The position numbers were made by a program, and so were the translations under genes. A model generated the notes under the pieces. The model made no database searches and was not told the origin of the DNA. It saw only the letters and a list, made by a program, of their open reading frames with translations. 64,000 nucleotides of DNA from NCBI GenBank assembly GCA_009829735.1, contig CM020620.1:16374473-16438472 (forward strand), written 5' to 3'. Position 1 is the stretch's first letter; every line of letters begins with the position of its first letter. The DNA is from Pyropia yezoensis. Its lineage: Eukaryota > Rhodophyta > Bangiophyceae > Bangiales > Bangiaceae. Shown in pieces: positions 10,219 through 20,610 of the stretch.

Positions 10219-11440
10219 CTTTTCCTGGAAATCTGTGAATGGTAAAAGGGTTACAGCTTTGTTAGCAAACTTCGGCCGAGGGTCGATGTTCCTCACCGTG
10301 TACGCACGCGTTCTTGCGGCGGTCACGGCAAGTAACGTTCTCCGAACAGCCGATGCTATCTATGCCGGTAAACCCGCGGCCTTCTCCGATGTGCATTCGA
10401 GCTGCCCCCGGCAGTGCGAAGAGATCTAATAGAAGAGGAAATCAGATCAACCCGCGCTACGTGCGGACGATGCCCGTCGTCTGTCGAGGAGCGCATCTAA
10501 ACACACGCACACTTCAAGTTACGCACACAATGAAACAACTTGAACAGATTGTTGGTAAGTCAGTACTTGAAGCAGACTCCAGGCAGAAAGGTTTCCATTT
10601 TTCTATCTGAGGTTCTTTAGTGTGGCCTTCTTCGAGAGTTGCGACGAGACAAAAGTGATATGTACTCGTTGAAAGTAAGTACGTGACAGTGTTTGTCACA
10701 AATCTGAGGAAAGCGTTTTCGTTGGCTGTTCCAGCGAATCTTACTCCGTGGATCTATCGTTTGGGAAGATGCTGTCGCGAAGTCTGTTCGCGTGCTTGCC
10801 TGACCACGGTACTATCGAAGACATTGCTGCTTACAGCCAAGGTTCAGGAGGCCGGATTGGAAGTGTCCCAGAATTGTCTGAGCACCTGCGGACTTGTGCC
10901 ACCTATCTCATTTGTGGTAGGTCATTGGTGTGCCGCCCTTTATAGGTCTGAGTCGAGTGGCACCCTTCGCCCCGAGGTTAGCTCACTCGCGCTTTAACCC
11001 ACGGGGCTAGCCCGTGAACTCTCGTGGCACCTCTCACCCCACTCCCGTGCGGAGAAAGCATCGAGCACCGAACGTTTGTGACTGGCTGGACGCCTCGGAC
11101 AGGCGCCCAGCACTTGTGTATCTAGCTGAAGGATCGGGCTCTCCGGCCCTCAGACCAAAAACCATCGCTTCACACTCTCGTTCTCTCCTACAGGTACTCG
11201 GCTGCACGCGCATCAAAAAATCCTCGGCGGACGCATGGATCTCCTCGATGAAGCTCGTACGTTGCATCAGTCGGGGGCAGTCGTGCTGTCTTTTCCTCGT
11301 ACGATGGCATCCACGGGGTGCACGTGCGGCGAATTCGCTCGGCAGGCGTCTGACCGCTTGGCGTCATCACCCTCGTCCCTCTCCACTGGCCCGTCAGCTC
11401 CGAACCTCGACCTGGCGCACTCAGCTTCTCGTGCCCTCGC
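10219..11440. other. No recognisable gene
   Basis: Single-copy sequence between the B1 LTR and the small secreted-protein gene. Short open frames on both strands show no domain or family resemblance. It probably holds upstream regulatory DNA of the gene at 11655. Confidence 0.5.
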
Positions 11441-11448
11441 TGTAGGCG

Positions 11449-11455
11449 TATAAAT
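11449..11455 (+). promoter_or_regulatory. Possible TATA box
   Basis: TATAAAT lies about 200 bp upstream of the ATG at 11655, in GC-rich surroundings and in the right orientation. Only the motif supports it. Confidence 0.35.
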
Positions 11456-11654
11456 TGGTGGCCGTCGGTGCCAGCGAGTCGGACGTCCTTTTGCTCATCA
11501 TCACGCACTGCCTCCAAAACCTCACGCCTAGTCGACACTGACCACCCGCCAGCTCGACAGCCTAGCACCTATCCGCTCTTCCCCGCTTTCTTTCCATCAC
11601 CGCTCTCATCCCAACCCAAATTCTCTCCGTTTATTGACCTTTCACTCATCCGCT

Positions 11655-11981
11655 ATGGCTGGTTGCTCCGCGATCGCCTTCCGCCCCGCCCGGCTGCTAC
11701 TGTCTCTACTGGTGCTGGCGGTGGTGGCGTCGGCCGCGACGGCGATTAAGTGGAGCAAGAATGGGCGCGGCTACTACGCGTCCAACTGCGACTTTTACGG
11801 CAACGACCTCGTGTTGGTGCGAACCGACCACTGTGCGCGGGTGTGTGAGTTGGTTTTGGGTTGCACTCACTGGACGTGGAACATTGGAAAGGGCAGGAAG
11901 TGCTATCTGAAGAAGGGTCGCCGGTCGTTGTCGGATGCAAGGCACCTTCCGGGCAGGGCTCAGTGCGGCGCAAAGGCCTGA
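11655..11981 (+). CDS. Small secreted PAN/apple-like protein, 108 aa
   Basis: The start MAGCSAIAF is chosen because a signal peptide follows directly: hydrophobic LLLSLLVLAVVASAATA, with cleavage expected after ATA. The mature part of about 80 residues has Cys in the pattern C-x(14)-C-x3-C-x4-C-x(12)-C, with a T-HWTWN stretch before GRKCYLKKG. This is the layout of a minimal PAN/apple domain (a cysteine-bridged fold that binds sugars or proteins). An ATG seven codons upstream is in frame but would weaken the signal peptide. There is no intron. The role is presumably extracellular or in the cell wall; the ligand is unknown. Confidence 0.75.
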   Translation: MAGCSAIAFRPARLLLSLLVLAVVASAATAIKWSKNGRGYYASNCDFYGNDLVLVRTDHCARVCELVLGCTHWTWNIGKGRKCYLKKGRRSLSDARHLPGRAQCGAKA

Positions 11982-12477
11982 GCTGGAAACTACAAGCTAA
12001 AGGGGGACGGGCGAGGGCAGAGCGGGCGGGGCTGCGCTGAGCAGGATCGTCCGCTAACTGCTGCGCCGGGGGTGGCGACCGCGGCGGCCACGGTCGAAAT
12101 GGGTGACATCTCCGCCCTTATGCGCCGCGTCCTCGCACAACTTCAATCCGGAAGACGGTGTGGGGGGAGAGTGACAGCTGGTCGCGGGCTTGAATTGTGT
12201 ATTGACATTAGTCTGGTAGCGGGCGCGTCTGGCGCTCAGCTGCCCTACCAAAGATATCTTTCTTTTCCACGAATTGTCAGCAGTACGTACACCATTCAAC
12301 GTGGTTTTCGTGCAGCGTTCCGTGCCCAGCTCGTAGAGAGGAGAGCTTCGCACAAAAACTATAAGCCGACAATCAGCTGGGACCGGAGCAGCGCAAGCGT
12401 CGATGGTGCAGAAAGTTGTCCACCAGTTGTCACTTACCCATTTCTGCACCCCCTCCACTTCCGCCGGGCCCCGTCCC
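11982..12477. other. Intergenic, no gene seen
   Basis: Lies between convergent genes (plus-strand secreted protein and minus-strand carrier). It is likely shared 3' flank. Open frames here on either strand show no family resemblance. Confidence 0.5.
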
Positions 12478-14377
12478 TCACCCCACCCCACCACCCCCGT
12501 TCCCCTCATGTGCCTGTCGCCGCCGCCGTCGGCGCTCCGCATCTGCCACCATCCCTCGCCGGACACCCTCGTAGACAGTGTACCACACCGCCGAGGCGGC
12601 GGTCACACTCACCAGCCGCGGGCCGGTGCCGCGCCAGAGTGTGGCCACCCCTTCGGCCCGCGCAATTGCCACGGCGGCTGCCCACGGGGGGCGCCGCGCC
12701 GCTGCCGCCACCATAGCTGACCCAGCCGACGATGAAGCGTGCACCGCGTTGGCGGTCATGGCACGCGTCCGCACGACGTCAAGAGGCTCAGTGACAAGGC
12801 TGGTGATAGCGCCGGTGGCAGCGCCCACCACGGCGGCAGCGGCACCACTGCGACGTGGGGGGGATTGGGAGGGGGCAGGCTCCCCACCTCCACCTCGACC
12901 TGCCGTAGCGGGACTGGGGACGGCCGCCCGCCGCCGGTGGTGGCGTCCCACCGCGGCGGTCATGGCGTCAAGGCACGTCAGTTGCACCGCCGCATAAGGC
13001 ACATCGTAGGCCACCGCTGCGGATCATCCCGGGTAAAGGCGCGCCACGCGGGCAGCCATTAGTGCAGGCACCGCCGCTGCTGCCGCCACCGCGCGGATCG
13101 GGCCCACAGCGGCGGCTGTGGTGGCGGCAGTGGCGGCGGCGGCCGCCACGGGCGGTGGGGCAGCCAGCAGTGCGCGCGCGGCAGCGATGAGGGATGGGTA
13201 CGCTCCCGCCTGTACCCGCTTCTTGCACGCGTCGAGGGGCACCCGCACTAGCGAGACGGCCACCCCCGCTGTCGCAGCGGCGGTGGTTAGGCGGGCGCGC
13301 CGGTTGGGGATGTGTGGCTGGTATCAGAATAGGTCAGGGAAAACAGGTCTCCCGGAAGAGAGTGCGAGGTGAATAACCCAGCAGAGGAAAAGGAACGACG
13401 AGGGCCGGGAGAGGAGGGAGGGCAAGGGGGGGGGGACGGGAACGACGGTGCGTCAGTCGTTCGCCAACACTCTCTCCAGCAGCCACGCAAGAGGGCCGCC
13501 CCCTGAACGTGTGGTGCAGCATTCACAGCGCACCGAGAGCGCGAGGGACCCCTGCACAGGCACACCAGTCCCCAATCAGCCGCCTCTCTCGTACGCACTA
13601 CCTCCACCTTCAGCTGCACTGCTAGATGCCCTCTCCCCCTCATCTCTTAATCCCACCCCCTTCCCCCCTCCCAAATCTGTTCGCCCCCTTCACACGTACC
13701 TTGAGTGCCTCCCCCACCCCCACATAGACCGGCATGTACACCCATGCGTGTGGCAGCACGCCAACAACCGCCGCGGGCAGCCCGCCGTACAGCCGTCGTG
13801 CCACGCCCACCACGCCGCCACCGCCTTGCGCCACCGCTCGCAGGGCGACACGCAGTGCCGAGCCAGTCGGCACGCCGACCGCTGTACTGCCTACCGCCGC
13901 TCCGCTAGCCGCACCGGCAGCCGCTCCCGCCGCCGCCGCCGTCCCACCGGATGCCGACAAAGCAATCCCCCCCACGCCAGCCGCCCCCGCCGCCCTCGCT
14001 GCGGTCGCCGCCCCACCCGCCGAGGACGCGGCCGCCCGTGCCACTCGCACCGTCTGCACACGCACCTTGAGGCTGTCGAGTGGGTAGAGGCAGAGCTTGG
14101 TCGCCACCCCTGCCGCCGTGGCGGCTACGCGAACGCCTGTAGAGGGCGGCAGGGGAGGGAAGGGGGCAGGAGGAGGGGGCCCTGCCACCGTCTCTGTCGC
14201 CGCCGCCGCCACTGCCGCCGTGGTATGAGTGGAGGACGCCAGCGACGGCGAGGTGCCGCCGCCGCCAGGACCTACAGCGGTGGGACGATGAGGCAGCCCA
14301 GAGCGGCGGCCGGCCGGGCCGCACCCGCTGCGGCCACAGATAGCGGCAGGCATGGTAAACGGGAGGCAGCCTGGCAA
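12478..14377 (-). CDS. Mitochondrial carrier family protein, two exons, one in-frame TGA
   Basis: Exon 1 (14377-13700) ends at AAG|GTACGT and exon 2 (13317-12478) follows ACCAG; they join in phase 0. All three carrier repeats show the signature: PLDSLKVRVQ, PLDACKKRVQ and PLDVVRTRAM. Between repeats 2 and 3, RLYPG-stop-SAAVAYDVPYA matches the carrier pattern before helix 4 except for a TGA at 13026-13024. The TGA may be an inactivating mutation or a sequencing error; all else is intact over about 505 codons. It would be an inner-membrane transporter. The DVPYAAVQ motif resembles the SAM/iron carrier branch, but the substrate is not assignable. The start may instead be the ATG at 14353. Confidence 0.8.
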
Positions 14378-15596
14378 GGGGGTTGGCGCCGTGGGGGGGA
14401 AGAGGCGACGGGCATCTGCCAGACAAGGGTGGACGACAAAGAGAACCAGTCGTTCGGCAGGACGCTGCGGTGTGCAGCGTTGTACGCAACCGAGTGGGAC
14501 GCCCTAGCCACTCGCCGACGCGATCGCCGGCGGCACGGCTATGGTCCCCCGCACGCAGCTGCCAACGGGTCCGAGGATAATGATGGTGATACTGGGCCGA
14601 CGGTCCCACGGTGGCCGAATGCCGGAGTGCGAAGCATGCTTCATTCCGCTTCATGGAATGAAGCCCGCATCATTCGGCTGGAGATCCTCTTGACGGCGCA
14701 GCCGGGGCTTTGACATGTCAAAGTAATCTAAGCTTGCAACCGGTGCATTATAGTCACCTCGGTCGATATGACTACGTATTTGATTGTCGTGATTGCCATG
14801 CGTCCCAAGCTCCTCCACGGGCGTACGCAATGAGCAGAATACGATGTCGCTGCCGACCGAGCGCGGCCGTTTCCAAGCGCGCACTGGCCCACATGACTGG
14901 GCTGTCGATCATGGGAGATGACTGGTTAACCGCCCCCCTGCGCCCGGTGATCGCTTCCCTCCCTCGCCACGGCAACGACTGTACCCCCCCCACCATCACG
15001 GCAACGACCACACCCTTCCGAGCCCCTGCACTACACACTCACTCCATCGCGTCCTTTGCGTTTTGCTTGGGTGCCCCCGTGCCTGTCGTTCTTTTTTCGT
15101 TCCTGCTGTTGCTGGTGCTGTGTTACCACGGCGGCGAGAAGCGGGCACACAGTCGGAGGTGACAATGGCTGGTGCCGACGGGCGGAGCACGTCGCCGACG
15201 GTCGCGACGGCGATCATCGGCGGCAGCGGCGGCTGCAGCACGCAGCAGTGGTGGCTGTAGCATGCGGCTGGGGCGGCTGCCGAACGCTGCAGAGACCGCT
15301 TCGGTGGCCGCAGCAAGCAATGAAGGCTTGGGCGGTTTTGGCCGTGACGCTGGGGTGCAGCGTCTCGAGCTGGCTGGCGGAACGGGGGGCTGCAGGGTGG
15401 GGCGGCCAGTTTCGTAGCGCATGCCACTGCGAAGGACGTCATAAGCAGTGCTTCCCTTCCCTCAGTGCTCGTCGCCTTCTCTCGGAGTGACACAGTCGGC
15501 CCGCCTCTCTGCCGCTTTCCGCTGTCCTTCCTGCCCCCTCCCTTGTCCCTCTCTTCCCTCTTCTCTCCCCTTGCTGACAACCAGGCGGATCACACC
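14378..15596. other. Intergenic, no gene seen
   Basis: Divergent upstream space between the minus-strand carrier and the plus-strand Cys-rich gene. The last 150 bp is pyrimidine-rich. Open frames on either strand carry no recognisable domain. Confidence 0.45.
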
Positions 15597-16964
15597 ATGA
15601 GCCGCCTCATGTTGCTGGCGGTGGCCACCGGGCCAGTCGTGGCGATGGTAGTGGTGAGCCCCGCAACTCCCGCTACTGCGGCGATGACGAAGCCCAGCTG
15701 CGGCGTTGCCGAGACACTCCACTCGGGAACGGGCACGCAAGACAAGCATCCCCTCTTCCTCTCCTCGCTATCTTCTTGGAAGCGCTGCATCATTGCTCGA
15801 TGCCGCCCGTGCGGCGGAAGCGGCGGGTCCGTCCGCAATGGCACCTGCGCAGCGGGCTCGAAGTGCCTCGAGAACCGAGCCGCGCCGGGCCGCGCTGCCA
15901 AGACGTGTGCGGTCATCGGGTTCGTCGGCAGCGTGTGCAACACAGGGTGCACCGTCTGCGGCGACGGGCTGGTGTGCGCCGCAAACGGCCGGTGTGTCAA
16001 GCGCGCATGCATCGTCTCTCGGTGTGGCCGCTGCGGTGGCACCCGAAAGTGTGCAGGCTCTGGAATGTGTCTCGGCGGCTTCTGCCGGTCAAGTGATTCG
16101 ACGGGCCAGCGGTGCTCGGCCGCGTGTGGGGGCTGCGGCCGGGGCCTCTCTTGTAAGAGCGGCGTCTGTGGGCCGGTGGTGAAGCCGGCACCGCGCGTCC
16201 TCACCATCGACCGCTGTGGCCGGTGCGGTTATGCCGGCAAGTGCACAGGCTCTGCGAGGTGCACTGGCGGCTTCTGCCGGTCAAGTGGTTCGACGGGCCA
16301 GCGGTGCTCGGCCGCGTGTGGGGGCTGCGGCCGGAGCCTCTCTTCTAAGAGCGGCGTCTGTGGGCCGGTGGTGAAGCCGGCACCGCGCGTCCTCACCATG
16401 GACCGCTGTGGCCGGTGCGGTTATGCCGGGAAGTGCACAGGCTCTGCGAGGTGCACTGGCGGCTTCTGCCGGTCAAGTGGTTCGACGGGCCAGCGGTGCT
16501 CGGCCGCGTGTGGGGGCTGTGGCCGGGGCCTCTCTTGTCAGAGCGTCGTCTGTGGGCCGGTGGTGAAGCCGGTGCCGGTGCCAGTCGCCCCCTCGAGCCG
16601 GTGCGGCCAGTGCGGTGGCGGTCGTGGCTGCGTGAAGGGCACCGCTTGCGTTGGCGGCACGTGCACTTCGGCAGGTCGGGCGGGCAACACGTGCTCGACG
16701 GCGTGTGTTACGTGCGCAGAGAGCTCGAGTGTGGGGTGGAGGGCTTCTGTGAGGCGTCGCTCGAAGACTGGGACTATTGAGTTGGTCATGACCATGGGAA
16801 TGAAAAGGTTGGGGGCTGCGGCAAGTGGGCTTTCCCGACGGGGACTCCATTCGGGATGGTGGCAGCCCTCGTCCAACCTCTCTGCGGCGACCGTACTCTC
16901 CTCCCAATATGGTAACATGGTTCCGCTAGGCTTGCATGTGTTTATAATACATGTATATACTTAA
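15597..16964 (+). CDS. Secreted cysteine-rich tandem-repeat protein
   Basis: The start MSRLMLLAVATG leads into a signal peptide ending near ATPATA. The body consists of Cys-rich modules of about 64 residues with spaced motifs such as RCGRCGG, GGFCRSS, CSAACGGCGRGLSC and SGVCGPVVKP. Two adjacent modules (16197-16388 and 16389-16580) are nearly identical in DNA. A related first module precedes them and a diverged last one follows. After TCAE (about 16720) the frame leaves the Cys pattern. A neighbouring frame reads ELECGVEGFCEASLEDWDY and stops at 16780, which continues the pattern, so an extra AG in GAGAGCTC probably shifts the frame. Likely an extracellular or cell-wall protein of unknown ligand. 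Confidence 0.7.
   Translation: MSRLMLLAVATGPVVAMVVVSPATPATAAMTKPSCGVAETLHSGTGTQDKHPLFLSSLSSWKRCIIARCRPCGGSGGSVRNGTCAAGSKCLENRAAPGRAAKTCAVIGFVGSVCNTGCTVCGDGLVCAANGRCVKRACIVSRCGRCGGTRKCAGSGMCLGGFCRSSDSTGQRCSAACGGCGRGLSCKSGVCGPVVKPAPRVLTIDRCGRCGYAGKCTGSARCTGGFCRSSGSTGQRCSAACGGCGRSLSSKSGVCGPVVKPAPRVLTMDRCGRCGYAGKCTGSARCTGGFCRSSGSTGQRCSAACGGCGRGLSCQSVVCGPVVKPVPVPVAPSSRCGQCGGGRGCVKGTACVGGTCTSAGRAGNTCSTACVTCAESSSVGWRASVRRRSKTGTIELVMTMGMKRLGAAASGLSRRGLHSGWWQPSSNLSAATVLSSQYGNMVPLGLHVFIIHVYT
16005..16580 (+). repeat. 192-bp tandem coding repeats in the Cys-rich protein gene
   Basis: There are three units with a 192-bp (64-codon) period. Units 2 and 3 differ at only a handful of bases, pointing to recent duplication or gene conversion. 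Unit 1 is more diverged at its start. Confidence 0.85.
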
Positions 16965-18081
16965 GTTTCGACTTGTAAAGCGAAGAGAAACGAGGTAACA
17001 CACAACATTCAGAGTTCAGCGAGCGGGAGGCCGTGGAATAGGCACGCGCAGGTGGCCACGCGTGGCCTCCTGCGAGCACGTGACCACGAGCAAAGGCCAC
17101 GCGTGGCCACCTGCGCGCAAGTGGTCACGCACGGTGGCCTCGCGAGGACGGCTCGTCCACCTCCACCGCCCCCCGCCGGCGTCACGACGGCCGCCTGGTG
17201 CGCGCGCGCCTCCACCGCGTCGAGCGCTCTGCGGCGGGCAAAGCCGATGTCGTCGTACCACGGGGCACACGCGGGGAGCGCTGCATCAATAGTGGCCGCT
17301 GCCTCGGCGGGGCGGGCCGCCTCCAACTGCGCCACGCCGACGCCCCACCAGCAGCAGCCCCGACGCGGCTCCAACGACCACTGCCGCTCAATCGGCGAAG
17401 ACGCGGAGAGAGGTGATGGGCGAGCCCGCCGCCTCGGCGGTGAGCGGCAGCAGCGTTTGCGGCGCCCGCCGATGCCGTCGCCGCCGCCGCTGGGGTGACG
17501 GGGCGGTCGTTCACGGCTCATGACTATCCGATGTAGCCCTTCTGGACGCGACGCATACTAGTCGGGGCGCGGCGGGATGCCTCCTGAGGAGCGGTCGTCA
17601 TGGGGTCCGCGACCCAACAGTGGATACCCATGTATTTTGTGGTCCCGAGTAGAGAAGGCTATAGTGCGACCGCCATTTGTATGGCGGTCGTCTCGACCTC
17701 CAGTACGTGCATATATGCACCATAGTCTGCGAGCACAGCAGTCATTCCTCCATCCATACACTTGTCAGCCGCGTGCTCCTGAGAGCTGCGCTTGACGCGA
17801 TTCAAGTGCGTTAAATCATGCTCAGGGCGTCCGCGGCGGCGCTCGCCCACTTCAGTCTCCCCCCCCACCTCCTTCCAATAAGGGCACCCGTCGCAGCATG
17901 CGGGATAACCGATGCGCTGCCCTCGCTGGGAACTGGCATTCCTCCTCTTGCAGGTCCCGCCTTCTCCCCCCCCACCCCTATCTTGGCAACCCTCGTGACG
18001 CACCCTTCCTGGCTACTGCTGGCACCTCCCCCCCGCCCTCCCCAACGCCGATCCCCCCCACGGCGGTCGTCGCCGCCGAGA
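16965..18081. other. Intergenic with inverted repeats; weak coding candidate on minus strand
   Basis: A minus-strand frame at 17521-17009 includes a stretch like a TPR helix pair (QLEAARPAEAAATIDAAL) followed by WYDDIGFARRRALDA, but with no clear start or second repeat; it could be a fragment. A 23-bp inverted repeat lies at 17046-17116. The segment 17818-18081 is an in-frame upstream extension of the CCA-enzyme gene and may encode a targeting peptide. Confidence 0.35.
17046..17116. repeat. Inverted repeat with 23-bp arms
   Basis: The arms at 17046-17068 and 17094-17116 are exact reverse complements (GCGCAGGTGGCCACGCGTGG... and its complement), separated by 25 bp. A second nested pair, CGTGACCAC and GTGGTCACG, lies in the loop and just outside the right arm. 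Confidence 0.85.
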
Positions 18082-19829
18082 ATGGCCACCTTCGCCGCCG
18101 ATGCGGGTGCTGCGACCAACCCCGTCGCCGCCACTTCCGCGGCCGCTGACCCCCTCGCGCTGCGCGTGTTACTATCCCCCGCCGAGGCTAACGTTTGTGC
18201 ATTGCTGGCCGCCACCGCCGCCCAGTTTTCTAGGCAGGCGGGCGGGGGGCAGGCCGTGACCGTGCGAATTGTGGGAGGGTGGGTGCGGGATAAGCTGTTG
18301 GGCGGGGATGTGACGGGATGGGGGCGGGGGGGAGGGGGAAATTCTCGAGACTGTGAGGGGGGCGGCGACGGTGGTAGCGGCGGCGGCAGCAACGGCGTCG
18401 GCGGGGGTGCTTGCGGTGGCAGTGGGGGTGATGGTGCCGCCCGCCACCACCCGCTGGACATGGACACGGCCGTCTGTGGGGGGAGTCCGTGGACTATTGC
18501 CGCCGCCCTCCACGCGACGGCAGTGGCGGCGGGCCGCCGCCGCACCCGCCGCCGCCGCGGCGGCCACCGCGCAGCAAGGCTCACCCGACGGTGACCCTCA
18601 AGGTGCGGGGCGTCCACGTCGATGTAACGAGCCTGCGTGGGGGGCGAGTGGAGGCGCAGGACGGAGTATCCGACGCCTTGCCCGCCTCAGCCGCTGCCGC
18701 TGACAACCACGCGGCCGCTGACGCCGGGGCGGTAGCGGTGACGGCCGCGTGGGCGGCCGACGCGGCCGCGCGGGACCTCACGCTTAACGCCCTCTTTGTG
18801 GACCCGTCCACCCGGGTGGTGACCGACCCGACGCGCCGCGGGGTAGCCGCCGCGGCGGCGCGTCTCGCGGCCACCGCCGCACCGGCTGCAGCCACACTTG
18901 GCGCCGACCCACGGCGGGCGCTGCGGGTGGCCCGCCTCGCGGCGGCGGCGCGGCTCGCCGTCGACGACGCCATCCCACCAGCGGCAGCGGCAGTGGCGGC
19001 ACCCAGCCTGGCCGCCATCGTGGCCGAAGGGGGAGAGGCGGCGGCGGCGGTCGCCCGTGAGGTGGACGCGCTGGTTAGTCTGGGGGGAGGGCGGGGTGTG
19101 CGGTTGGCTACTGAGTGGGGCGTGTGGGCGGCGGCGCTGGGGGAAGAGGACGGGGGCGTGGTGGCGGAGGACGGGGAGGGGGAAGGGAAGCGGGGGAAGG
19201 TACCCCCGTGGGTGGCTGGCTGTGCCATCGCTCTCACCGCGTACGAAGGCTGGGGGGGGGTCGCAGCGATGGGTGGCGGCCACCGTGCCGCCACCACCGC
19301 TGAAGCCCACGCCGAGCCCTACTCCGCAGGCGGCTGGCGGGGCCTCGACCGTTTCGGTCGGTACGTGGCACTGACGGCGCCGCTGGTCACCGCACTGCTG
19401 GACTGTGCCGCGAAGGCCGCTGCCAGCGGGGGCGGGAGTGAGGGCGGGAGTGGGGGCGCGGCAGGGGGAGAATTTACTAACACGACGGCTGCAGCGGTGG
19501 CGGCCTTCCTCCGCGACCGCCTTGGCGTGTCAGCCCGCCACGCGGCGGCGGTGGCGGCCGCCCACGGGGCCGCCGCGGAGGTGGCATCAGCGTCGTCGTC
19601 GGCGGTAGCGTCGTTGGCGGCAGTGGGGGCGGGGGGGACAGCCAACCCCATGCGACTGGATGGGGACGGTGCCAGTGGCAGAGAATTCGCTGACGACGGC
19701 CCTGTGCTGCCGATGAGCACGTCCATCCTTGCGCGACGGCGAGTGGTACTTGGCCGCCTCGTCCGCGGGGGTGGGCCGACGTGGAGGTTGGGCCTGGTCG
19801 CCGCGCCCTGCGCGGCTGCCGATGGGTCG
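18082..19829 (+). pseudogene. CCA-adding enzyme (tRNA nucleotidyltransferase), 5' part, split by A2
   Basis: The class II nucleotidyltransferase core is clear: RIVGGWVRDKLLG (near 18265-18303), then the metal-binding DMD in LDMDTAV (near 18454-18471). After a frame change near 18530-18590 come KVRGVHVDVTSLRGG, RDLTLNALFVDPSTRVVTD and ADPRRALRVARLAAAARL, the order found in eukaryotic CCA enzymes that finish tRNA 3' ends. The frame change may be an indel or a tiny intron. The ATG at 18082 gives a compact start; an in-frame ATG at 17818 adds 88 residues that could target an organelle, as dual targeting is known for this family. A2 is inserted after 19829; the 3' end is at 29480-29874. Confidence 0.85.
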
Positions 19830-20398
19830 TGTAGCATCCCTGGCCCCGACTTGGCGCCGACCCGGGACTACAACCAGAGGGCACCAGGTGCCAGAACACG
19901 CCCGCCGTGTGGTGATGGTTGGCCGCCGTGGCCCGTGCCCGGCACTGGGATGCGGTGGACTGCGCTATCCACACGCGAGAGAGGGACTTCTGATGGGTTT
20001 TTGCATACTTGTGAGGGACTTGATTTGAGAGAAATTGAGTGTGAGATTAGTGAGTGGGAATAGAATTAGTAGTGATAGTGGCCCCCGACCTGACGAGGTT
20101 AGACTCGGGTCGGGGCCACTCGGGGGTATGGGGGCTACCTGGCCAACGTGCCGAGGTTCCCCCCGATGCACGTTAAGAGGGACAGCGAGGCGCCCTTGGC
20201 CCGCGCCCTCAGGAAAAAGACAACTGCGCGTTTGCTTTCCTCTTCCCCGTGTGCACTACCATGCGTATCTGTTTGCTCTGCGAGCAGGCACGTGAGGCAA
20301 CAGGCATACCATTCTCGTAGTTCCCCTTTCTGTGTTACCTGTCCCTTTCCCCCAAGGGATATTGACACGTGTCTGAGAGGATCGAGTTTTATACCACA
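19830..20398 (+). repeat. 5' LTR of A2
   Basis: Starts TGTAGCATCCC and ends TATACCACA. It has four visible differences from the 3' LTR (near 19924, 19960, 20250 and 20383). Confidence 0.95.
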
Positions 20399-20402
20399 TA
20401 TT

Positions 20403-20419
20403 TGGTGGAGCAGCAGGGG
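20403..20419 (+). promoter_or_regulatory. Primer binding site of A2
   Basis: TGGTGGAGCAGCAGGGG, four bases (TATT) after the 5' LTR. Identical to the sites of A1, B2 and C. Confidence 0.85.
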
Positions 20420-20610
20420 ATTGTCGGAGTGTTTGAGAAGAGACATTTGGGAGCAGCGGTTGGGTTGCTCCTGTTCTGTCTTTTTCTGTGGTTTGGGAAT
20501 TATTTGCACCCGTTCACGGGAATCCCATTCCTGGCTCTCCAACCCCTCTCTTGTGGTCTGGCGATCTTGGGACACGCAGGCAACTGGACTGTGGCTGTCA
20601 AGAGACCAAC

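Noticed and set aside
13448-14713. Plus-strand 421-codon frame opposite the mitochondrial carrier
   Set aside because: It is a mirror of the carrier exon 1; Arg/Pro/His-rich with no family features.
17818-18081. Upstream ATG as the main start of the CCA enzyme
   Set aside because: The added 88 residues are Pro/Ser-rich without conserved features; kept only as a possible targeting extension.
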